Below are positions 1-8,500 of a stretch of 16,470 nucleotides of DNA, in pieces; the stretch's first letter is position 1; every line of letters starts with the position of its first letter. Made by a program: the position numbers and the translations under genes. The stretch is taken from positions 1 to 16,470 of the forward strand of contig CAJMRZ010000015.1 of the NCBI GenBank assembly GCA_905215945.1, read 5' to 3'. Under the pieces are notes generated by a model, which saw only the letters and a list, made by a program, of their open reading frames with translations, was not told the DNA's origin and made no database searches. This stretch comes from an uncultured bacterium (lineage in GTDB: Bacteria; Actinomycetota; Coriobacteriia; Coriobacteriales; Coriobacteriaceae).

Positions 1-354
1 GAGAAGGCCCCCATGACCGTGGTGAGCCCCGAGCAGCTGGCGGCGCGCGAGAAGGCGAAGAAGATCGCCGCGGCCAAGGCCGCCAAGGAGGCGAAGGCGG
101 CCGCACCGGCCGAGGCGCCAACCGGCCCCACCGAGGAGGAGATCCAGGCCAAGGTCGCCGGGCTCGACCCTGAGAAGGCCGCGAAAGTGAGGGCGGCCAT
201 GGAGGCCAAGGCCAAGAAGGCCGCGGCTGCCGCCCCGGCGCCGGCCGGTCCTACGGAAGAGGAGATCGAGGCCAAGATAGCGGGCCTGGATCCGGAGAAG
301 GCCGCGAAGGTCCGCGCCGCCCTCGAGGCGCGCGCCAAGAAGGAGGGGGAGTAG
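1..354 (+). CDS. Probable Ech hydrogenase EchD-like subunit, C-terminal part (5' end outside window)
   Basis: The frame is open from base 1. The first ATG, at 13, has no convincing ribosome binding site, and the codons before it (E-K-A-P) read like the rest of the protein, so this is probably the tail of a longer protein. What is visible is about 117 residues rich in Ala, Lys and Glu, with two copies of a ~33-residue module beginning GPTEEEI and containing AGLDPEKAAKVRAA, predicted to be charged helix. No catalytic motif is visible. The gene ends 3 bases before the hydrogenase large subunit, and the ribosome binding site of that gene (AAGGAGG) lies inside its last codons, so the two are co-transcribed. 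In Ech operons the gene before echE is echD, the NuoC-like 30-kDa subunit; assignment here is by position only. It could instead be a separate small charged protein. Confidence 0.55.
   Translation, partial: EKAPMTVVSPEQLAAREKAKKIAAAKAAKEAKAAAPAEAPTGPTEEEIQAKVAGLDPEKAAKVRAAMEAKAKKAAAAAPAPAGPTEEEIEAKIAGLDPEKAAKVRAALEARAKKEGE
124..345 (+). repeat. Two-copy protein repeat in the EchD-like tail
   Basis: Two ~33-codon modules at 124-222 and 247-345 encode nearly the same peptide (GPTEEEIxAKxAGLDPEKAA, then KVRAAxEAxAKK). They are separated by an Ala/Pro linker. Several codons differ synonymously between the copies (for example GGGCTCGAC against GGCCTGGAT), so the duplication is not recent and the peptide appears to be conserved. 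Confidence 0.8.
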
Positions 355-357
355 CGC

Positions 358-1446
358 ATGGCGACCCGTACCGTCATCCCGTTCGGCCCGCAGCACCCGG
401 TGCTGCCCGAGCCGCTTCATCTGGACCTGGTGATTGAGGACGACCGCGTTCTCGAGGCAATTCCGCAGATCGGCTTTGTGCACCGCGGACTCGAGAAGCT
501 CACCGAAAAGCGCGACATGCACCAGTTTGGCTACATCGCCGAGCGCATCTGCGGCATCTGCGCCGTGGGCCACAGCTGCGGCTATGCCAGCGCCTGCGAG
601 CGCATGCTCGACATCGAGGTGCCTGGCCGCGTGCAGTATATCCGTACCATTTTGCACGAGCTTTCGCGCATTCACTCGCACCTGCTGTGGCTGGGCCTGC
701 TCGCCGATGCCTTTGGCTTCGAGGCGCTGTTCTATCGGTCGTGGACCCTGCGCGAGCAGATTCTCAAGATCTTCGAGAGCACCTGCGGCGGCCGCGTGAT
801 CCTTTCGATTAACGAGATCGGCGGCCTTAAGCACGACATTGAGGACTCCGAGCTGGCGGGCATTGTCCAGACGCTCGACGCCATGCGCCCCGACTACGAG
901 ACCCTGGTGCATACGTTTTTGGACGACGCCAGCTGCGGCGAGCGCCTGCATGGCGTGGGCGTGATCAGCAAGAAGGACGCGCTGGATCTGTCGATGGTCG
1001 GCCCGTTCGGTCGCGCCTCGGGCGTGGATTATGACGTGCGCATGTTCGGTGACGGTGCCTATGCGGACTTGGCTGCGTTTGAGCCGATTGTTGCCACCGA
1101 TGGCGACTGTTATGCCCGCTGCCAGGTGCGTTGTGCCGAGGTTACGCAGGCCATGGACATTATCAAGGAGCTTGTCGGCAAGATTCCGCACGACGGTATC
1201 GGCGGGCGTACCAAGCTCACGCCGGCCGACGGCGCGCGCGGCGAGGTTGTGATTGAACAGCCGCGCGGCGAGGCATATTACTATGTGCGCGGTAACGGCA
1301 CCAAGAACCTGGACCGTTTCCGCGTGCGCACGCCGACGTCGCAGAACCTGGCGGGTCTGACGCATGCGCTGCAGGGCGTGCTCCTTGCTAACGTGCCCAT
1401 GATTATCCTGACCATCGACCCCTGCATTAGCTGCACGGAAAGGTAG
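358..1446 (+). CDS. echE: Ech-type [NiFe] hydrogenase large (catalytic) subunit
   Basis: Catalytic subunit of a group 4 membrane-bound, energy-converting hydrogenase. It binds the Ni-Fe(CN)2CO centre and reduces protons with electrons from ferredoxin by way of the small subunit. The 362 residues carry both nickel-binding motifs: RICGIC with C65 and C68, and the C-terminal DPCISCTER with C356 and C359. The length fits unfused Ech large subunits rather than the longer HycE, which carries a fused NuoC-like domain. The protein ends directly after the final CTER, so there is no C-terminal extension for a maturation endopeptidase; the same is known for some Ech/CooH enzymes. The ATG lies 3 bases after the previous stop and has a strong AAGGAGG just upstream. 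EchF follows 7 bases downstream, giving the usual echD-E-F order. Confidence 0.9.
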   Translation: MATRTVIPFGPQHPVLPEPLHLDLVIEDDRVLEAIPQIGFVHRGLEKLTEKRDMHQFGYIAERICGICAVGHSCGYASACERMLDIEVPGRVQYIRTILHELSRIHSHLLWLGLLADAFGFEALFYRSWTLREQILKIFESTCGGRVILSINEIGGLKHDIEDSELAGIVQTLDAMRPDYETLVHTFLDDASCGERLHGVGVISKKDALDLSMVGPFGRASGVDYDVRMFGDGAYADLAAFEPIVATDGDCYARCQVRCAEVTQAMDIIKELVGKIPHDGIGGRTKLTPADGARGEVVIEQPRGEAYYYVRGNGTKNLDRFRVRTPTSQNLAGLTHALQGVLLANVPMIILTIDPCISCTER

Positions 1447-1453
1447 GCGCGGC

Positions 1454-1795
1454 ATGAGTTTACTGACATTTGCCAAGACGGCCTTGGGCTCTATGGTCAA
1501 GCAGCCGGTAACGGTGTGCTATCCGCAGGAGAAGCTCGCGGCACCCGAGCGCCTGCGCGGGCATATCGTTAACGACATGAACGTGTGCATCTGCTGTGGC
1601 ATGTGCGCGCGCCGCTGCCCGGCGGGCGCACTCGCGGTCGATCGCAAGGGCGGAACGTGGTCGATCGACCCGTATGCCTGTGTGGTGTGCGGCGAGTGCA
1701 TCGAAAGCTGTCCTAAACACTGCCTGAGCATGGACACCGCGCGCACTCCAGTCGCGGCGGACAAGACTCCCACAGTAGAAACCAAGCCGGAATAG
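1454..1795 (+). CDS. echF: Ech hydrogenase 2x[4Fe-4S] ferredoxin-like subunit
   Basis: Polyferredoxin subunit that passes electrons from soluble ferredoxin towards the hydrogenase small subunit. The 113 residues contain two complete CxxCxxCxxxCP motifs: C45, C48, C51, C55 and C76, C79, C82, C86, each expected to bind one [4Fe-4S] cluster. The N-terminal ~40 residues (TFAKTALGSMVKQPVTVCYP) resemble the lead segment of NuoI/EchF-type subunits, and the last ~20 residues are a polar tail with no motif. The start lies 7 bases after the echE stop, with an AGGTAGG-like site overlapping that stop. It is the last gene of the operon and is followed by a strong hairpin at 1828-1861. HycB/HycF-like formate hydrogenlyase subunits are the alternative, but gene order and sizes favour Ech. 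Confidence 0.85.
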   Translation: MSLLTFAKTALGSMVKQPVTVCYPQEKLAAPERLRGHIVNDMNVCICCGMCARRCPAGALAVDRKGGTWSIDPYACVVCGECIESCPKHCLSMDTARTPVAADKTPTVETKPE

Positions 1796-1827
1796 CGTTG
1801 GGATGGGGCTGGTATAGCGCTGGAATA

Positions 1828-1861
1828 GGGGCCGGTGGGGCAAAAATGCCCCACCGGCCCC
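1828..1861 (+). terminator. Strong hairpin after the hydrogenase operon
   Basis: A perfect 15-bp inverted repeat (1828-1842 with 1847-1861) encloses an AAAA loop 32 bases after the echF stop. There is no T tract after it, so it may be an RNA-stabilising 3' structure or an inefficient intrinsic terminator. A second small GC repeat (CGCG either side of CTTAAA) follows immediately. Confidence 0.7.
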
Positions 1862-1892
1862 GCGCTTAAACGCGCGGTTGTGCCGTCGCGAA

Positions 1893-2045
1893 CAAAACTA
1901 TGCCGGATTACGGGGCTGGATTGCGAATCCCCAACCATACAGAAAATCGAAAAACAAAACCGCAGGTAGATAGCCTGCCGTTTTTCAAAAAAAGGCTGTA
2001 TGGATGAGGACTCCGACTTTAGCCCCGTAATCCGGCATAGTTTTG
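1893..2045. repeat. Long palindromic element A1
   Basis: A 153-base unit with a 25-bp perfect inverted repeat at its ends (1893-1917 with 2021-2045; arm begins CAAAACTATGCCGG). Inside it are a second pairing CCATACAG/CTGTATGG and a central hairpin around AAAACCGCAGGTAGA (1956-1970). It closely resembles A2 at 9177-9330, and similarity continues about 25 bases past the right arm to GTAGCAGCC. No protein is encoded. It is an intergenic palindromic repeat, either MITE-like or a structured RNA. Confidence 0.85.
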
Positions 2046-2064
2046 AAATAGCACCATATCCGTA

Positions 2065-2124
2065 GCAGCCCTTGATCTCCCATGGACAGAGGGAAACGGA
2101 TCATTTTTGCCTCACGAGGGCTGC
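2065..2124. repeat. Hairpin motif C1
   Basis: An 8-bp stem GCAGCCCT (2065-2072) with AGGGCTGC (2117-2124) encloses a second stem TGATCT/GGATCA (2073-2078 with 2098-2103). The sequence ending GGGAAACGGATCATTTT is shared with C2 and C3. It sits directly downstream of element A1. Confidence 0.65.
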
Positions 2125-2138
2125 CGCGTGACCCGTCT

Positions 2139-2297
2139 GCCACGAAATGGGCCTATCTACTACGTTTAGGCGGCAGTCCTCGACCACGTCAAGTAATGCG
2201 AAATGAAAACCGCAGGTAGAACGCTTGCGGTTTTTCATGAAAAGCGGCTATGGTCGGGGTATCGAGTCAAACGTAGTAGATGGCCCGATTTCGTGGC
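2139..2297. repeat. Long palindromic element B1
   Basis: A 159-base unit with 29-base inverted arms (2139-2167 with 2269-2297; arm GCCACGAAA then ATCTACTACGTTT) with two mismatches and one G-T pair. The centre holds AAAACCGCAGGTAGA (2206-2220) in a hairpin with TTGCGGTTTTTCAT. It has the same family layout as A1 but different outer arms. Its sister copy, B2, lies at 8923-9084 on the other side of the adhesin. Confidence 0.85.
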
Positions 2298-2305
2298 GAG
2301 CGTTA

Positions 2306-2355
2306 CCAACTGATCCCCCGGGGACGGAGGAAAACGGATCATTTTGACCTGTTGG
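2306..2355. repeat. Hairpin motif C2
   Basis: The core stem TGATCC (2311-2316) pairs with GGATCA (2336-2341), flanked by CCAAC/GTTGG (2306-2310 with 2351-2355). The loop carries GGGGACGGAGGAAAAC. It follows B1 at the same spacing as C3 follows B2, so B and C form one compound repeat unit. Confidence 0.65.
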
Positions 2356-2391
2356 CTCCGAGTCGCACCCGTTTTCCTGCGAAAACTTTCG

Positions 2392-2506
2392 TGTCTCAAC
2401 TTCGGTGAGACATTTGTCTCACGCCCAAAATCAAATCTGGAACGTGTGTCACCTGCCCTAATTGTGTCTCATTTCGTAACTTTAGGCTGATGCAAGGTTT
2501 GAGACA
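2392..2506. promoter_or_regulatory. Array of TGTCTCA/TGAGACA sites upstream of the adhesin (candidate operators)
   Basis: Five copies of the 7-base word TGTCTCA or its complement lie in 115 bases: 2392-2398, 2406-2412, 2415-2421, 2465-2471 and 2500-2506. The second and third form a perfect dyad with a 2-base gap, and the first and second form one with a 7-base gap. The last two flank the stretch where a promoter would lie, just before the AGGGAG ribosome binding site (2513-2518). I see no clear -35/-10 pair. This is a plausible binding region for a repressor or activator of the adhesin gene; the protein is unknown. Confidence 0.5.
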
Positions 2507-2523
2507 GTGAGAAGGGAGACGCG

Positions 2524-5500
2524 ATGAGTAAGTACACGAGGGGTCTCTTGGCGGTGATACTGGCCGTAGTGCTGGTGTTGCCAGCCGCAGCATTCGCCAT
2601 GCTGCCCGAGGCCAACGCCAGGTCCAGCACGGGAATGGACGGACCGATAATGACCGGAAAGGTCGTCGACCCCGATACCAGCGGACGCTGGGAAATCTGG
2701 GCGGCAGGCCACGGCGGCAATAAGGTAACGACCCAAAACGTCGGCCGAATCTGGACCGATAAGACGGTCAAGGCAACCGGGGAAAACGAAGAGTCGGACT
2801 TTTTGACCACGCTTTCGGCGATGTCCTCGACGTCTAATTCAACCGTGACAGTCACCACGCCACTTGACATCGTGATGGTGTTGGATGCCTCCGGCTCGAT
2901 GGATGATCCTATGGGTGGCGGAGATCGCACCAAGCGTATCGATGCACTGAAGAGCGCTGCGAACAGCTTTATCAATACCATCGCCAAACAAAACGAGGCT
3001 ATCGAGGGCGTTGATAGGCAGCATAGGGTTGCCATTGTTAAGTTTGCGGGTGATAAGACTGATAAGGTCGGCAATGACACGTACTATCAAGGCCAATACA
3101 AGTACAACCACTCGCAGGTAATGAAGGGTTTGACCGATTGCTCCGGCGGCAACGTGAAAGCTCTTAAGGATACAGTTGCTGGAATCAAACCAAGCGGTGC
3201 TACGCGTGCCGACTATGGTCTGGAACTGGCCGGGGATATCACTTCTGGTCGCGCAGATGCCAAGAAGATTGTTGTGTTCTTTACCGACGGCAAGCCAACG
3301 AGCTACAGCGAGTTTGATTCTGACGTCGCCAATGCTGCCGTGACGGCTGCCAAGAAGATGAAGAATGGCAAGGCCACCGTTTATACCATCGGCATCTTTA
3401 GTGGAGCGGACCCCGCTGCCGATCCCTCGAAAAAGGGGACAAGCGACGTCAACAAGTTTATGCACGCCGTGTCGAGTAATTATCCCGATGCCACGTCGTA
3501 TGCGAGCGACGAGCTTGGCACACGTGCGGAAAACCCCGACTACTACAAGTCGGCGACCAATGCCGAAGAGCTCAAGAAGGTCTTCGACGACATCTCACAG
3601 GCCATCACATCGGAGCCGCCTTATCCGACCGAAATCCATAAGGGCTACGACGAGACCAAGTCCGGCTACATCACGTTTACCGACGAGCTGGGCGACTTTA
3701 TGCAGGTCGACGGATTTACCGAAGTCGTCATCAACGGCATGTCGTTTACCAAGGCGAGCAAGACGGTCAACAAAGAAACCAATACCGACACCTACGAGTT
3801 TTCCGGCAAGGCAAAAGACCTGCTCATCACCGTGCAGCGTGCTGGCGATGACAATCCCCGGAAGGGCGATATCGTAACGGTTAACATTCCTGCGTCGTTG
3901 ATTCCGCTGAGTCACTTTAAGACCGTAGACGGCAAGCTTTCGGTCGACAACGTTAAGCCCATTCAGGTGAAGTATGCCTCGAGCGTGAAGAGCGCCGCAC
4001 TTGACAACCTGTTTACGCCCGAGAAGGTAGCAGGGCTCAAGAACTACATCGAGCATAATACGACTGTCGTTGACGGCACCAAGACCGTGAGCTTCTACGC
4101 GAACAAGTGGAGCGACGGTGCGATGGGCGATACGGTTGCGACCTTTGAGCCGGCCGACACCAACCGCTACTACTACTTCCAGAAGCAGACTCCCATTTAC
4201 GCGGATAAGGACTGCACGCAGCCTGCAAAGAATTCGCTGGCAGATACTGGCACCTATTACTACAAGGATGAGTTTGAGGAGCGGGGCTCGAACGGCGAGG
4301 CCAAGCCCGCCACTGCTGTCATCGAGTTTGTCGGCGGCGACGCAGCGAAGTTTGACGGCGCTCTTGTTGCCGACGAGGACGGCAACCTTTCGTTTAGCGT
4401 GGGAACCGCGCGTTTGGCCTTTATCGATGAGCTCCACACTACCAAGGGCAGCGTGGGCGGCAACAGCACTGGTACCGCGACCGACGTTCTCAACCCCAAG
4501 TGGAACAACGTGTCTGCCAAGGCGACCGCGACGCATGTCAATTCCTACCTGGGCAACAACGGCAAGATCAGCTTTGCGTATGACATGACGCCGGCAATGG
4601 TGAACACCAAGGCCAGCTTTGGCCTGACCAAGGTGCTCAAGGGTCGCGACTGGACGAATGCTGACGCGTTTGAGTTTGGCCTGACATCCGAGAGCGGCGC
4701 CCCGATGCCTGCGGCTAGGACTGCGACCGTGCGCAAGGCTGACCTGGACCAGGGCAAGGCTGCCATCGACTTCGGCACGATCGAATACACCGAACCTGGC
4801 ACGTACGTCTACAAGGTCAGTGAAAAGCATGCCGGGACCACGATTGACGGCATCGCCTACAGCAAGAACGTCGCGGAGATCACCGTGACGGTAGCGCCCG
4901 ACAAGAAGGGTGAGCTGAGCGCTGGCGTGAAGGTGACCTCGGGCGAGACCGAGTTCAAGAACGTTTACGCCACGAATCCTGTTGAGTCCAGCGTCACCGA
5001 CCAGATTACCGTGACCAAGTCTCTGACCGGGCGTGACCTTACGGCCGACGAGTTCAGCTTTGAGCTGCTCGAAATCATTGACAAGGAAGTTAAGCCTGTC
5101 GAGACCGTTAAGAACGCCGCCGACGGCAAGGTGACGTTCAGTGCCATCAAGTACACCGAGATCGGCCAGCACACCTACAAGCTGCATGAGGTTAAGGGCA
5201 ACGCCGGCGGTATTGACTACGATGACGCGGTCTACACCATCGTGACGACCATCGCCGATAACGGCAAGGGCCAGCTGGTTGCCACGCACGAGCTGAAGGA
5301 CGCCAAGGACGTCAAGAGCATCGAGTTCAAGAACGCCTACACCACGAATGCTACCGAGGCATCGCTTGCGGGTATCAAGAATCTGCAGGTTGACGACGCT
5401 CTGACCCCGGCTGATATCACCGGCAAGTTCACCTTTACCGTGACCGGTGAAGAGGGCGCGCCTATGCCTGCGAGCACGAGCGTGCACAACGACGTTGACG

Positions 5501-8500
5501 GCAAGGTCGACTTTGGCAAGATCGCCTTTACGCTCGACGACCTTAACAAGGCTCTGGGCGAGAAGCCCGAGAAGCGCGAGCACACCTTTACCTACACCGT
5601 GACCGAGTCCGGCGAAGTGGCTGGCGTGACCAACGACGCCAAGCTGTCGCGCAAGGTTTCCTTCACCGTGACTGATGACGGCAAGGGCAATCTGAGCGTA
5701 TCCCGCAAGCCGGACGGCGATGTGGCATTTACGTTCACCAATACCTATAACGTGACGCCTGTCGAGACGAGCGTTACCGACCAGATCACCGCGAACAAGG
5801 TCCTGACTGGCCGCAATCTCATGGACAGCGAGTTCTCCTTCGAGCTCGTCGAGGGCGACAAGGTCGTCGCCACCGGCAAGAACGACGCCGAGGGCAAGAT
5901 CACGATGGGCGCCGTGAAGTACGACAAGGCCGGCAAGCACACCTACACGCTGCGCGAGGCCAACGGCGGAACCACCAGCAAGGGCATCACCTACAGTGAC
6001 GCCGAGTACACCATCGAGACCACCATCACGGACAACGGCGACGGCACCCTCAAGGCCGAGCATGTCCTGAAGGACGCCAAGACCGCAACCTTCAAGAACA
6101 CTTACAGCGTGACCCCGACCGATGCAGACCTCGACTTTGACCTGAGCAAGGCCATCGACGGTCGCGAGTGGACGGATGGGGACGAGTTCGGCTTTACCAT
6201 TACCGCCCCCGATGGCGCTCCGCTACCCGATCCTGCAACCGTAACCGTGAGCAAGCACGATGCGAAGGACGGCATTGCCGCCATCAAGTTCGGCAAGATT
6301 CGCTACACGGCTGCCGGAACCTACAAGTACGAGATCCGCGAGAACGCGGGTAATACGGTCGGCATGACGTATGACTCCCACGTCGCGACCGCCGAAGTAA
6401 CCGTGACCGAGGACGGCGAGGGCAAGCTGACCGCCAATGTCACCAAGAAGGAAAACGGACGCTTTACCAACACGTACCGCACTGAGCTTAACTACACCGC
6501 GGCCGGCGGTCTGTGGCTCAGCAAGTATCTGGACGGCCGCCCCATGACCGAGGGCCAGTTCACGTTTACCGTGACGCCTGCCGACGAGGCCTCGGCCAAC
6601 GCGCTTGGCCTGCTGCCCGGAGCCAACAACTTCAAGTCCCCTGCGACGGCAGAGGCAACGGTCGGACTGATCGACATTCTGGCTGGTCATGAGGTTAAAT
6701 TTACGCAGGCTGACGCCGGCAAGACCTTCAAGTACACCGTGGCCGAAAAGAACGACGGCCAGCCCGGTTACACCTACGATGACGCCGTACGCACGGTGAC
6801 GATCGCCATCGCCGACGACACCGCCGGTACGCTCACTGCTACGACGACCGTTTCCGGTGGTCCCGAGGGCACGCATGAGACGGTCCACAAGAGTGGCGAG
6901 AACAAGGTCGAGAAAGCCCTGGTGCCGTTCCACAACAGTTACAGCGCTACGACCAACACGCCTGGTGGCACCGCTGCTCAGGTCGTTGCCACCAAGACTC
7001 TGACCGGCCGCCCGATGGCCGACGGCGAGTTCTGGTTCGGCATCGCCTATCAGGGTGAGCTTGTGGCATACGAAAACCTCAAGCCCAATATCGGCGGGCA
7101 CGTGAGCTTTGATACGCTGCACTACGACACCAAGATGCTTGCTAATCTTGAGGCTGCTGGGCTTGCTTATCGTACCGATAAGGACGGCAAGCTTGCCTGG
7201 ACCATTAACTACACGGCCTACGAAGATTTATTCGGGCTGCCGAATGGCGTTTCCGCTACAACGTGGAGCTTTGGCTTTAAGGTTATCGTCGTCGACAACG
7301 GTGACGGTACCCTGACGGCAACGGTCGACTACGGCGGCGTCGAGCCCTTGTTCGAGAACGTCTACGGCGCCGAAGCCGTCGATGCCGCGCTCACCGGCAC
7401 TAAGAAGCTCCAAGCTGCCGAGGGCCTGACCCCGGCTGACATCACGGGCAAGTTCACCTTTACCGTGACCGCCGACGAGGCTGGTGCCCCGATGCCCGAG
7501 CGCACGACCGCAACCAACGACGCGGCTGGCAACGTGGGCTTTGGCAAGATCCACTTTACGCTCGAGGACCTCAACCGCGCTCTGGGCGTGACGATCGATG
7601 CTTCTGACGACGCATCGAGCGACGCCGAAGCCAACACCGGTGAGGCCGAGGTTGACGCCGACGCTGCCGAGACCGATGAGTCCAACGACGAGTCCGATCC
7701 CGCAACCCCCACCGCTCCGCGCTCGCACACCTTTACCTATACGGTGACCGAGTCCGGTAGCGTCCCTGGCGTGACCAACGACCCCAACGCCACGCGCAAG
7801 GTTTCCTACACCGTGACTGACGACGGCGCCGGACATCTGAGTGTCGTGCGCAACGGCGACGACGGTGCGGACTTCACGTTCACCAACACCTACGTCGTGG
7901 CGCCCACCGACTCTTCCGTGACCGATCAGGTCAAGACGGTTAAGCGTCTGACCGGACGTGACCTTGCAACCGGCGAGTTCACGTTTGAACTGCTCGAGGA
8001 CGGCGTGGTTGTCGCCAGCGGCACCAACGACGCCAACGGCAACGTTACGCTGAGCCCGATCCACTACGAGGCGCCCGGTACGCACACGTACACGCTGCGC
8101 GAGGCTCGCCCGAACGCGCTTAGCCTGTACAAGGGTGTCACCTATGACGGCACGACCTACACCGTCGTGACCACCGTCTCCGACAACGGCGACGGTACGC
8201 TGGCCGCGACGCACAAGCTCGAGGGAACCACCGAGTCGGCTGGCTTTACCAACAAGTATCACGCCATGCCCACGCAGGTCTCCATCGGCGCCATTAAGGT
8301 GCTCGAGGGACGCGAGCTCAAGAAGGACGAGTTTAGCTTTAAGCTCGTTGGCGAGGACATCGAGTCTACGGTTACCAACGATGCCGACGGCAAGATCAAC
8401 TTCGACAAGCTCGAGTACGACGAGCCCGGTACGTACGTCTACACCGTCAGCGAGGTCAAGGGTGACGAGGCCGGTATGACCTACGACAAGTCCGTCTTTA

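Noticed and set aside
1893..2355. CRISPR array or tRNA in the gap before the adhesin
   Set aside because: Repeats are palindromes of unequal spacing with no regular spacers, and no cloverleaf or tRNA-like T-loop text was found.
3595..6063. Very long open frame (822 codons) on the - strand opposite the adhesin
   Set aside because: It is a shadow of the biased codon use in the repeated adhesin; the translation is low-complexity Val/Gly/Leu/Arg with no domain, and similar antisense frames occur opposite other repeats.
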